Of a DNA stretch of 21,051 nt, positions 11,128 to 20,241 are shown piece by piece. The notes below the pieces were generated by a model. That model ran no database searches. It was not told the DNA's origin and saw only the letters and a program-made list of their open reading frames with translations. Source of the DNA: Isohypsibius dastychi (taxonomy: Eukaryota; Tardigrada; Eutardigrada; Parachela; Isohypsibiidae); assembly GCA_034696485.1 (NCBI GenBank), contig JAQIWT010000404.1:1-21051 (forward strand), written 5' to 3'. A program made the position numbers and the translations under genes. Numbering within the stretch: the first letter of the stretch is position 1; each line of letters begins with the position of its first letter.

Positions 11128-11232
11128 TTATCTTTTTGAATCCGTGCGGTTGAACTCGGCGATAGAGAGCGCCGCCCTGTACGGTGATGAACGATTGCTG
11201 TGAGGAGGTACAGGGATTTCTTTCGTCGCCAT
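11128..11232 (-). CDS. Possible small ORF of 34 residues upstream of the phosphatase
   Basis: The frame begins ATGGCGACGAAAGAAATCCC, giving MATKEIPVPPHSNRSS, and ends NRTDSKR before TAA. Its codons look chosen (many C-ending), but I recognise no family. It lies on the phosphatase strand, 69 bases upstream of that start, so it could be an upstream ORF in the leader, an alternative first exon or chance. No good donor follows it. Confidence 0.25.
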   Translation of the reverse strand: MATKEIPVPPHSNRSSPYRAALSIAEFNRTDSKR

Positions 11233-11561
11233 TAGATCTTGCACGCGGTTGAATTCGATTCGAGGCTGGTTGTCAGTCCGAGCTGACTTCTGCTTAAGGG
11301 ACACGAAAGTGATTCCGGAGTATAAAAAAGTAATCAATTTTTACTGCGAACAAAGCCAGCGAATACAGGGTGAAAAACACCAACCTCGAAACGAAAGACG
11401 AAAAACGAAAACAAACTTATACAAAGGCGAGCATCAGCGTAGGCGTAGGCGGGCAACGTAAAGCCTTGGAATAACTGCCAAATTGCCGAGGTCACGTTCA
11501 AGAAAACGTTTTGAGGGAATCTCCGAATATCTCCATCTCAACTGCTGAGAATAGGAATTAA

Positions 11562-11590
11562 CTCGCAACAGCAACCATTTTTGTTGCGAG
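11562..11590. repeat. Perfect 9-base inverted repeat (hairpin)
   Basis: CTCGCAACA at 11562-11570 pairs exactly with TGTTGCGAG at 11582-11590 across an 11-base loop. It lies about 160 bases before the ret-1 trans-splice-like acceptor. It could be a factor site or a structure in the nascent RNA. Confidence 0.55.
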
Positions 11591-11740
11591 GGAGTAAAAG
11601 TTTGACCCTTTCCGAGTGGGTGGGTCATTGTCCAGCCAGATGTAGGCGTAGGTGTTTGCTCTCGAACCTCATAGTCGCCCTTGTTCGCTCTACGCATTAT
11701 TCAAATTTCTCAAAGGTCGATCGATCGAATCCCATTTCCA

Positions 11741-11750
11741 TTTTCAACAG
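11741..11750 (+). other. Probable spliced-leader acceptor of the ret-1 long form
   Basis: TTTTCAACAG ends at 11750, preceded by CCCATTTCCA. No good donor or coding exon is seen upstream, so it is more likely a trans-splice than a cis-splice site. It would leave a 94-base leader before the ATG at 11845. Confidence 0.4.
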
Positions 11751-11844
11751 CTCCCCCGAAGAAATTGATCGTCACTCCAATTCCCCACACTTTGTTCTGA
11801 ATTTCGACTCCTCATTTGAATTATTGCCACCTTATCTGCTTACG

Positions 11845-14800
11845 ATGGGCGACAACCAGTTTGACCACTCTTCGAAACCGGACATGCATTTCAAAGAGCT
11901 TGCCAATGAGGATCAGCATATGAGTAAATCTGCGCGACGTCGTCTTCGCAAAAACTCCCAAAAACCCTCGTCATCAAGCACCGAGGAAAGCCCTTTGACG
12001 GAAAACATCTCCACCATCAACAGCGAGGAATTGGCGACTTCGCGAGCTGATTCGACATTTTGGGGCAATCAAGTCAGCAAGTCGGATTCGCAGGAGAGTA
12101 TTGATTCTTCGACGGACATTCCAAGCACCAAAAGCCTGGAGGCGGATTTAAAAACTTTGGGTCAACTGGAACCGGAAATTGGACAGTTGGAAAATACCAA
12201 AGCGCCTCAAAAACAAACAGGTGATTTAGTTGTTCTGATCGATTAGTGCATGCTTTTGGCGCTAGTAATTTTTTGACAATATTTTGTAATTATTAATTGG
12301 GGAGATTCCAACAAGTGGGGGTTATGACAGATGTTTTTTTGCCGATTCATTCGCCATTTCCGGTTGCAATTTTCCGCATTGCTTAACGAGTAGTGATGGC
12401 GTGCACCCCCTCCCCCCCCCCCCCTTATCATCTGCCTGAACGAGTTGTCTCCACTCTCCACCCTCCACCCCCCTCCCCGTGTGCAATGCAATCTAGTCTA
12501 CTCCATCCCTGCTCAGAGTGCATGTTGTGACTGAGTGCCCGTCTGCCCCGCTTTCGCCTTTGTACTTTTCCATTCAGCAGGCGGAGCACGCTCTCTTGAT
12601 TGGTTGACTTACAACTTTGCAATCTGGGATTTTTCCTGCATCGCGCAGACTTTCCCTAGATTTCCAATTTCAACCACTTGTCCAACGCTCATTTCAGTTC
12701 TAAATCTCACTTTCTCACAAAATCGTATCCTCTCAACCCTAAATTTCAATTTCCTCAACAGATCCCAACATGGAGAGCGTGGATGTGCATGTCAGCGACA
12801 CGGGCAACGACTATTTGTACCAAAAGGAGATCGTGACGGCCATGAACGACGAGAATAATTCCAACCAGGAGAATATGTTCAACACCACCTACGATCAACC
12901 CCTGAATTATGAATTCCAGTCCAAAACTGTCGTCCGTGATGTTCCCATTGAACGCAACGCTCGGGAATCAAGCGGATTCGACATGAATCGAAACCAGAAC
13001 CGCCAGCCGGAAGTCCAGGGTTTTCGTCCCAGTTATCAGGAGCAGAACACCTTTGAGGCTCCAGAAACCGTGACTGTTGTTCGGGAGGCTAATGCAGGTA
13101 TGTGTTCATTTGCAATGTGATGGCCGGGAATTTTCCGTGCGCAGTTTTGTGTTGGGTAATCACGATGTGCGTTTTGGAATAGAGATTGACTTTCCTGGCC
13201 TAATTACTGCGATGTTTTGAGTTTGAAATGCGTTGTGGGCTAATTTTGTTTGTTTTGGGTTTAGGAGTTGGACAGTTCCAGAATGTGCAAAATGAGGGCA
13301 TCCGTGAGCGCCGTCCTCGTAAGTGTCCACTCCTAGAAACTTCCAGGAAATTCCATCATGTTAGATCGTATATGATTTACGCTATTCCATAGAGAAATTC
13401 GTATTTAATGCGATTTAGATCGTGAAATAAACAATAGCTTTGAAAATGAAAGCGTAATATTACTACTTCCGGTCAGCTTTTTCGTGTTGGTCTTGTTGGG
13501 TTTTCAGTGTAAAATTTTGTCCGTAATAAATATTCTTCTCAATTATGTTTACAGTGTGTCATCAAATTAATCGTTTCAAAATAATTCACTGAGCTGGAAA
13601 TTATATCATATTTGAAATTTTGTTGATAAAGATTTAACACCCTTACTTATTTCCGATGTTTTTACTCTTATGTGATTTTCAGACACATTTTTAGAACGAT
13701 CAACAGAAATTATTTTTTGTCGACTTTGTGATAGTTTTATTTTGATTTTTTCATCATTTTATTTCCTGTTGGAATCAGATATTTATTCATTTTCTTAACT
13801 TGAATTATCTCTCGCGAATATTTACTATTTGTGACTTCCGCTTACATTTTGGTTATTTTTCAGACGAGAATCAGCAGTCGAACATTCGCATTTCCGGTCA
13901 ACAGCCGCACTACGAAGAAAAGACCGTTCTCCCAAGTTTCCAACCAGTCGGAACTCAGTGGCTTCCGGAGCATCCAGTCCACTCCGCCACTCCCAACATT
14001 GATTCTCCAATGGCCGAATTCGATATCGAGAAGCGTCGCACGGAATCCAACGGTCAAGCCCGTCAGCGTCGCTCCCGTCCATTGAGTCAGTATATCCGCG
14101 ATTTGGTCTACTGGCGCAACACCAAGGACTCTGGAGTGATCTTCGGATTCGGACTTCTGCTGATGCTCTCGCTGTCATATTTCAGCATCATCTCCATCTT
14201 CGCATATTTGTCAATGACGACGATGATTCTGGTGACCAGCTTCGTCTTGATTCGACAAATTGCACTGGCCTTCCAACAACAGAGTGGTGACCATCCCTTC
14301 CGGTTGCTGTTGGAGAAGGATGTGGTGATCAGTCCGGAATATGCGCATCAACAGCTGGATAATGTCCTGAAACCACTGAATGGAACGATGGTTCGAATTC
14401 GGAATTTGTATTTGGCGGATAGTTTGGGACAGACTCTGAAACTCATCTTCTTCATGTATATCTTGACTTATATTGGTAAGAAATAGGAGGCTAGCCTGGT
14501 GATTTATTACACTGGGATATTTGAGAAGTTTTTTGATGTTGGAATTGAGATATGAAATATCATTTGGAATAATTCTGGAAAAACAATTTGAAACCGGAAA
14601 TTTTGTTCGGGAAAAAAAATTCAAAACAATATTTTCAAACAAAATTTCAACTGGAGATTTCGTTCAAAGAAATCATCTCATGATTTTGAGTTGTTCTACT
14701 TCTTTTTATCGTTGAAAATATTCGCTGTTGGAATTTCTGAATTGTTTTGAGAAAATCGATCCGGGTTTTTTCTCTCCAGAATTCTGTTTGAACTAGGGTT

Positions 14801-15448
14801 TTTTTTGGGTTGCCGATTTTATTTACAATCATGATAACAATAACGTATTCCGGTGCGATTTAAGCGTTCGAATTGTCGTTCGGGGTTACAAAATTGTCCG
14901 AATTCTACGTATTTTTATTTTGTTAGTGGTCTTGAAATTTTCCTGAAAATTCATTCGTTACTCTTGTAAATTATTAAATATCGACTGAAAATGAAATCGT
15001 TTAGGTTTTCAAGACTATTACATTGATTTATATCTGAGCTTCTGTTTGCACGAAAGATTATTCATAGTGTTTATTATTTTGTTTTTCAGGCTCGTGGTTC
15101 AATCTGCTCACCCTTCTCACTCTGGTCTGGATCGCCGCCTTCACCGTTCCCAAATTCTACGAAGCCTACAAAGACCAAATCGATTCGGTCCTGCATCTCG
15201 TAATGGAAGGCATTCATGACATCAAAGCGCAATTCTCTTCCAAGTTGAACAAGCAACTCTCGAAAATTCGACCGGCTGCACCGCGAAATATTCGCAATCG
15301 CCCAACCGGAAGTAACGGAGGCCAGATTCGTGCTCGCTTGGATGCTGACGGAAAGAACCTGGAAGCGGAATTGGAGATTGATACCGGAAGTGGACGACCG
15401 GAAATGACTTATAAATATGAGAAACATGTCGAACAAAAGATTGAGTAA
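11845..15448 (+). CDS. ret-1: Reticulon (ER membrane-shaping protein), with first copy of the last exon
   Basis: Reticulons bend the ER membrane into tubules with two hydrophobic hairpins. Exons: A 11845-12220, B 12762-13097, C 13265-13318, D 13864-14475 and E 15090-15448, in phase, 578 residues. A shorter form starting at the ATG at 12770 has 450. Exon C (54 bases, 18 residues) can be skipped without changing frame. The N-terminal part is polar, Ser- and Gln-rich and disordered-looking, with SARRRLRK early on. The reticulon domain starts near residue 336 with LVYWRNTKDSG. The first long hydrophobic segment is about 345-385, followed by HPFRLLLEKDVVISPE and a loop. The second segment, about 442-482, is split by the D/E junction, and an amphipathic stretch follows (YKDQIDSVLHLVMEGIHDIK). 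Reading past 12220 would stop shortly after DLVVLID, so the AACAG|GTGATT donor there is inferred from in-phase joining to B. Exon E has a near-identical copy at 18658. The reticulon call is certain; the isoforms are inferred. Confidence 0.93.
12221..12761 (+). promoter_or_regulatory. ret-1 first intron, likely internal promoter with C tract and acceptor
   Basis: This 541-base stretch separates the long-form exon from exon B. It holds a run of 5 C, a T and 13 C (12406-12424), a C-rich pyrimidine stretch to about 12480, and TTTCAATTTCCTCAACAG ending at 12761, eight bases before the ATG of the short form. The acceptor can serve cis-splicing from 12220 in frame, or spliced-leader addition to a short transcript begun inside this intron. 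Confidence 0.45.
12406..12424. repeat. Poly-C tract
   Basis: Five C (12406-12410), one T, then thirteen C (12412-12424). Such G/C tracts are common in Caenorhabditis, can form G-quadruplexes on the G strand, and in C. elegans are kept stable by the DOG-1 (FANCJ) helicase. Confidence 0.9.
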
Positions 15449-15686
15449 TGGTGTACATTTTTGTGCTGGAATCGGTTCTTGTACTTAATTCCGTCTTGAT
15501 TCCCGTATTATTTTGTATTCGATAATGTTCTGAAGAAATGCGGTGTTTTCTCATCATCGACCCGTGTTTTCTGGTCATTACCGCGGTATTGAGACTGAAA
15601 TGTGTCCTATCGTCATATTTTGAATAAATGACATTTTGAAAATGATCGGAACAAGACGATATGGTGGCTTGGTTTTTTCGATGGCC
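15041..15686 (+). repeat. Left copy of the duplicated ret-1 3' block
   Basis: Similarity to 18611-19259 begins in the intron at TCTGTTTG, covers the TTCAG acceptor and all 359 bases of the exon, and runs through the 3' UTR to ATGGCCT. The coding part is about 96% identical. Intron and UTR are more diverged but share blocks such as CCCGTATTATTTTGTATTCG. Beyond the two edges I see no similarity. Confidence 0.88.
15623..15628 (+). terminator. Poly(A) signal after first ret-1 last exon
   Basis: AATAAA, 175 bases past the stop codon of exon E, within TTTTGAATAAATGACATTTT. The second copy keeps the equivalent signal at 19195. Confidence 0.75.
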
Positions 15687-15705
15687 TAATTAAGGACCAT
15701 CCATA

Positions 15706-15743
15706 TACAATATTGTACAATATTATACATATTGCAATATGTA
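15706..15743. repeat. Nested AT-rich palindromes at the edge of the duplicated block
   Basis: TACAATATTGTA (15706-15717) is a perfect palindrome. TACATATTGCAATATGTA (15726-15743) is a perfect 18-base palindrome. They lie 20 to 60 bases past the end of the ret-1 duplicated block. Confidence 0.75.
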
Positions 15744-15805
15744 CCACGTTGCAGAAAAACGAATTTTTTGACCCCCTTTGTTTATTATCGTTGGTCTTCG
15801 GGATA

Positions 15806-15856
15806 CCCCCCCCCCCCCCCTTTACGTTTACGGTACAAACGGGTCCCCCCCCCCCC
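15806..15856. repeat. Two poly-C tracts upstream of the F-box gene
   Basis: Fifteen C at 15806-15820 and twelve C at 15845-15856, with 24 mixed bases between. Their lengths may be unreliable because such runs are sequenced poorly. Confidence 0.9.
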
Positions 15857-15919
15857 GATTTTCAGGCCTTTCTTCTTCGAATTTCTTGACGTTTGTGTCC
15901 TTATTTTCTGATCTATGCA

Positions 15920-18013
15920 ATGGAATTGGTGGGTTCAGCGGTGGACAGGGTAAGATCTGGCGATGCTTCACCACCTGCTGCAAGTGGCGGCGATGAAATG
16001 GAATGCTGCATGATTACCGATTCGAATGGAGCTCCGCATCATAAACTGGACGACCTTCCAAACGAACTTCTTGTCAAAGTGTTTCTTCATTCAGATTCGA
16101 TCACTCGGAAAAGAATAGAAAGGTATGCTAACTTCTAAGCATAAGACAGGTCAGACTATTCGTTGTTCGCCACAAAGTTGGGGAACTTTATAAATCTCGA
16201 TCGTTTTTCAGGGTTTCCTCACGCTGGAAGGATATTCTTCGCACGACAACGTATCTGAAAGAATATGTTGAGATTGATATGTCGTTATATCCAAACGCGA
16301 ACACCACCAAAGATCAACTCTTCACCAGACTCATCACTCCGAGTTTGAAAGTTCTCCACATTTCTGATCGTTCAAATCCAGCGAAACCCTGGGAAAACGA
16401 TGAGATCCAGCATTGCTACAAATTCGATTTGATGGATTTGGATGACCCTGGGAGTAATTTTCATTTGGTCACACAGCCCATTGTTGTTATTCTGGACCAT
16501 ATTGTGTTGGGATGCACTTTCTTCAACAGCAAAGTCAATTTATTTTTTTTCGAACCGGAAATGCTGAAAAGTGTGATTCTCAAGAATGTCAAGTTCCAGG
16601 AAATCAGATTATGTCCGGAACTCCTCGATGTTGCTCCTGAAATTCCTGAGCTGATTCGTCTTGTTCATTTTTTGGAAATTGACATGGTTTCCGGTTCGCG
16701 AAGTTTCAGTGAGCAACTGATGACGTATTTTTTACAAGAGGCGAACCCTCTGACCGAGAGAGAAACTCAGCTGCTTCCTGATACGGTTCGCAGCTTTTCT
16801 ACCAACTTTTCTTGTTACGTCCGCGGAAGTTTATGCACGTACGTACGACAAAATTATTTTACGTTTACGTTTACTACTTTTATGATTGTTTTGGAATGCA
16901 AATGACTTTTCTGAATTTAAGTACTTTGTATATGTAGTATGTGAATTACAAGGGAAAAAATTGGCCTATGGTTATTGAAGAGTTTGATTTCAAACGAGAG
17001 GTTGCAATCATAACATTTCTTGTTTTAAATTTTTCATCTTGATTTGGGTCATTCTAAAAGTACTGGCAAATATCATATAGATGATTTTGGTTTTTTACTT
17101 TTGCCAGACGTTTTTCGATATTTCTTGTTTTTGACAGATAGGTCATCATATCCTTTTTCCGATTCGATTCAATTTTCTCTTTTCATGCTTGTTGATTTTC
17201 TGGGATGTATGTTTTCATACATTACTTCGCCCTTAGAATGATTTTCATATTCGTTGTTTTACAGGGAACTAATCCATGGCGTAGAAGTTATTGAGGTTGA
17301 TTTCATAAATTGCCCGTTTGCCACGTAGATTTGTTAGAAAGTGAGTAGACTCGAAAAGTTTTGATTGCAGTCAGATCGATCGGAATTCATTCAGTTGTGT
17401 ATTTCGCTAACGTAAGCTGAACTAAAATGCAGTATAAATGGAAGAAAACTCACTGGCTTCATCTAAATTAATCACGGATCAGCGGCAACCAGGGTCATCT
17501 AAAAGAGTTGATAACAAACCACCTTAAACTCTTAGGTAAGAGTTGATCTTAAAACACCACCAATACGAAATACACACGAAATCTACGAAGTGCTCCATTG
17601 AAGATATTTTTTGAATTCACGCTTCTTTTTGTAATGCAGTTGCGCGAACGTAATGAGCGAGTGTTTAAGTCTTTTTTCGAAACTTTTGGTTGATGGTATC
17701 TTTTATTTTTCCTCTGATCTCTCATTCTCTCTTTTTTTTATTCAGGTTGCTGAATGTTTATACATTTGACTGGATGGAACTCAGTGCCGGAAGAGGGCTG
17801 CCCCCCTTTGTGCTGCGGTTGATTCTTCAGCTCAGCGGTGTCGCGCTAGATGAATTCGCGGACGAGGAATATTTTTCGTATGATTATGTCCCGGTTGAAG
17901 ATGTCCCAGAAAGCCTGTTGATGGGTAGCGGCGATGAAAATGGATTTGAGGAAGATGGTGCGGACGAATCTGGAAACGAGGAGAATGGTGATGAACAACC
18001 GGAAATGCAGTAG
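15920..18013 (+). CDS. F-box protein, probable substrate receptor of an SCF ubiquitin ligase
   Basis: F-box proteins bind Skp1 through the F-box and present substrates to Cullin-1 ligases; worms have hundreds. Exons: 15920-16122, 16212-16838, 17265-17324 and 17746-18013, in phase, 385 residues. The F-box is at about 43-78: LDDLPNELLVKVFLH, then RIERVSSRWKDIL across the first intron. The middle part (KVLHISD, LKSVILKNVKFQEIRL, VEVIEVDFINCPFATLLN) looks like irregular leucine-rich or FTH-type substrate-binding repeats, but I cannot assign the family. The C-terminus from about 330 is strongly acidic (Asp, Glu, Asn, Gly). The start is the first ATG in this frame after the likely trans-splice acceptor; another ATG five bases earlier is out of frame. 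Exon 3 must use the weak donor CCAC|GTAGAT; a better one at 17341 would bring in a stop. The gene sits on the same strand between the two copies of the ret-1 last exon. Exons 1-2 are sure, 3-4 likely. Confidence 0.85.
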
Positions 18014-18610
18014 TTAAGGTCTTCAAGGAATAAAGTCTTTTTTGTATCGGGACTTTGATAGGAAAAGGTAAAAGAATATCGGTTATCTTGGGTTGTATAC
18101 TTTCACTACAATATTCTATCCGGATTTGTAGTTTAAATGGGAGAAGTTGATCGTGAAACGTAAAATTGTGTACGATAGGGGGAATATTTTTAAAGTATTT
18201 CTCCAAAAATTCAGAAAAAGTTTCTTCAAGGGTCAAAAAATGTAATTTGGAAGCGGCTCAAAGGGATGTATAAAATCGAATTTGTATTCTCTCTCTTAAT
18301 ATTCTTGAGAATAACTCACATTTCCAGATTTATTTTGGCTCGTATATAGGCTTGAAAATTCCAACTGGAACATCGTGAATTTACGCAAATGTCCATCTTT
18401 TGCGAATCTTATATAGCTCGAATTCAAAAATAATCAAAAAATTAAAAAGTGTTGAATATCATTTATATCGAGATTCGAATACGAGCCGCACCTGGTTTTA
18501 GTTCGATGGTGTTGACTGAAGTGTGACCATTTCTGAGTTGGAGGGAATCGTTTAATATTAACGAGGACGTTGGCGTGATTATTTTTTATCGATTTATTTT
18601 CGCGGTGTTA
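18014..18610. other. AT-rich stretch after the F-box gene, no gene seen
   Basis: AATAAA at 18029-18034, 16 bases after the F-box stop, is its likely poly(A) signal. The rest is AT-rich with stops in all frames that matter and looks like intron or spacer DNA. If ret-1 uses the second last exon, this is the end of a 4182-base intron. Confidence 0.6.
18029..18034 (+). terminator. Poly(A) signal of the F-box gene
   Basis: AATAAA, followed by a T-rich stretch (GTCTTTTTTGTATC). It supports the stop at 18013 as the real end. Confidence 0.7.
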
Positions 18611-18657
18611 TCTGTTTGTAATAATAATTATTCAAAGTGTTTTTTATTTGTTTTCAG

Positions 18658-19016
18658 GCTCGTGGTTTAATCTGCTCACCCTTCTCACTCTGGTCTGGAT
18701 CGCCGCCTTCACCGTTCCCAAATTCTACGAAGCCTACAAAGACCAAATCGATTCAGTCCTGCATCTCGTAATGGAAGGCATTCACGATATCAAAGCGCAA
18801 TTCTCTTCCAAACTGAACAAGCAACTCTCGAAGATTCGACCGGCTGCACCGCGAAACATTCGCAATCGCCCAACCGGAAGTAACGGAGGCCAGATTCGAA
18901 CTCGCTTGGATGCCGATGGAAAGAACTTGGAAGCGGAATTGGAGATTGATACCGGAAGTGGACGACCGGAAACGACTTATAAATATGAGAAACATGTCGA
19001 ACAAAAGATTGAGTAG
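18658..19016 (+). CDS. ret-1: Second copy of the ret-1 last exon
   Basis: It encodes the second half of the second reticulon hairpin, the amphipathic stretch and the C-terminal tail (119 residues ending EKHVEQKIE). Length and reading phase match 15090-15448 exactly, so exon D (ending at 14475) could splice to either. I count 15 differences in 359 bases: 12 silent, one stop change (TAA to TAG), and two that alter residues, Ala541 to Thr and Met565 to Thr in the tail. The acceptor (TTTTCAG) and a poly(A) signal (AATAAA at 19195-19200) are kept. There is no second copy of exon D here, so alone it cannot make a reticulon. It is either an alternative terminal exon, a recent duplicate on its way to loss, or an unmerged second haplotype in the assembly. 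Confidence 0.8.
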
Positions 19017-19194
19017 TTCGTGTACGTTTTTTCTGCTGGAGTCGGTTCTTGTAATCAATTATTCCATCTGAATTCCCGTATTATTTTGTATTCGATAATT
19101 TTCTGAGGAAAAGGTGTGTTTTCTTATCATCAACCCGTTTTTTCTGCTTTCCGATGCGTGTTGAGACTAAACACACGTCATACAGTCAAATTTC

Positions 19195-19200
19195 AATAAA
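19195..19200 (+). terminator. Poly(A) signal after second ret-1 last exon
   Basis: AATAAA within TTTCAATAAATTACACTTTT, 179 bases past the TAG. Confidence 0.7.
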
Positions 19201-19259
19201 TTACACTTTTGAAGATGTTTGGAAAACGACGAGATGTGGTACACCTTTTTCGATGGGCC

Positions 19260-20241
19260 TTCTTTGCAAAAAGGTTCAGGAAACCTCGTAAGTGCTCGGT
19301 AATGTCACACGAAAAAGCGGGTGAATTTTGAGCGTGACATGCAGACCGCTCCTTCCGTTGGAAAACTGGCAAACTATAACGCCAAGCCAGAGAGATTACA
19401 CTTGAGAAAACGTGCAAGTGTTGGAAGCTCTGTGTACGTAGTGTTCTGTGGATATATAGGGTGATTCGATATCAGTTAGTTTACAAAAACGTCGAGCTGG
19501 TGAATTCGGCAGAGAATATATTCATGAGGAGCGGCCGATCTTTCGTAGTGGTGGCGATTTGTAGTTGCGAAGAATGGTATGGTAGTTGGCGGTCTTCGTA
19601 GCACGGTAAGTATCGTACTGTAGTTGAACGATTTCAAGCAACTAGATTTGGGCTCATTTACGATGGGTACTGGGTAGTACCCCAAATCTACGGATTTTAA
19701 GTTTTTTCCGGAATTTGCCGAAGGATTCTGACTTAAACATCAAACCGGAGACGCATGTCTCTGATATTCTGTAGAAGCTCTTGCTTTTTTCTTTTTTGAG
19801 TATAGGCCAGGCCTTAACCAATTTCTCCTTTCAGCGTTTATTTCACGCGTTTCTGATCCACGGACCAAGGGTCTCAAAGTGATAAATTCCCAACCAAAAG
19901 TTTGGTCACCATCGTCGCTATCTGACCGGTTTGCTTCAAAATAAAGAGTTTTCTAGAACCTCCTTTTTGGTTTTGGGCTCTGTGCCCACCATCCAGTGTT
20001 GATTTTGCCCTCGTGTAACCAAACTATGCGGCAGATGTGTTCGAACACAACATAGCAGGGTTGCCTTGGGCGCAGGGTGTTGCTAGCGGAAAGGATATTG
20101 TTTGTATATTACCAAATATTTTGTTCTGAGCAGAAGTTAGCCCTACTGTTATACTGTTCTAGTGAGCCTCCTACGTTATATTTCATACTTCCACCAGTGC
20201 GATCGCAGCTTGGTATTGTCTGTGTGGCTGACCTGTCAATA
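19260..20241. other. Stretch without a recognisable gene
   Basis: It is less AT-rich than the introns nearby, with only short open frames in conflict on both strands. I recognise no protein family, no tRNA and no terminal repeats. Part of it may be leader or promoter of the possible gene starting at 20242. Confidence 0.45.

Larger units (their letters stand above)
11060..11844. promoter_or_regulatory. Head-to-head upstream region of the phosphatase and ret-1
   Basis: The phosphatase is read leftward from 11059 and the ret-1 long form rightward from 11845, so this stretch must hold both starts. It has a TATA-like TATAAAAAAG at 11321-11330, short GTAGGC-type direct repeats near 11438-11452 and 11641-11652, a perfect 9-base inverted repeat at 11562-11590, and a trans-splice-like acceptor at 11750. 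A 34-codon minus-strand ORF lies at 11128-11232. None of these is proven to act. Confidence 0.45.
15449..15919. other. ret-1 3' UTR and upstream region of the F-box gene
   Basis: The 3' UTR of the first ret-1 last exon comes first, with AATAAA at 15623-15628. After the duplicated block ends near 15686 there is a palindrome-rich AT segment (15703-15744), then two C tracts (15806-15820, fifteen C; 15845-15856, twelve C). GATTTTCAG ending at 15865 is a likely spliced-leader acceptor for the F-box gene, 54 bases before its start. Confidence 0.55.
18611..19259 (+). repeat. Right copy of the duplicated ret-1 3' block
   Basis: Counterpart of 15041-15686. It has the same order of intron end, acceptor, exon, 3' UTR and poly(A) signal, ending at GATGGGCCT. 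Confidence 0.88.

Noticed and set aside
11436-11652. GTAGGC repeats resembling the nematode telomere repeat TTAGGC
   Set aside because: Only two or three imperfect units occur at each of two places, with the wrong first bases. This is too little for an interstitial telomere.
11581-11844. In-frame upstream extension of the ret-1 long-form exon
   Set aside because: There is no ATG in this frame before 11845, and a trans-splice-like acceptor at 11750 cuts through it. I treat it as promoter and leader.
13825-14178. Minus-strand and second plus-strand frames across ret-1 exon D
   Set aside because: They are shadows of the reticulon coding frame, which is identified by its conserved hairpin domain.
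17832-18236. 134-codon minus-strand frame over the end of the F-box gene
   Set aside because: It is antisense to the acidic C-terminal exon and the following AT-rich spacer, with no family match.
19193-19685. Minus-strand frames after the second ret-1 exon
   Set aside because: They are short, overlap the ret-1 3' UTR, and have no recognisable motif or paired splice sites.
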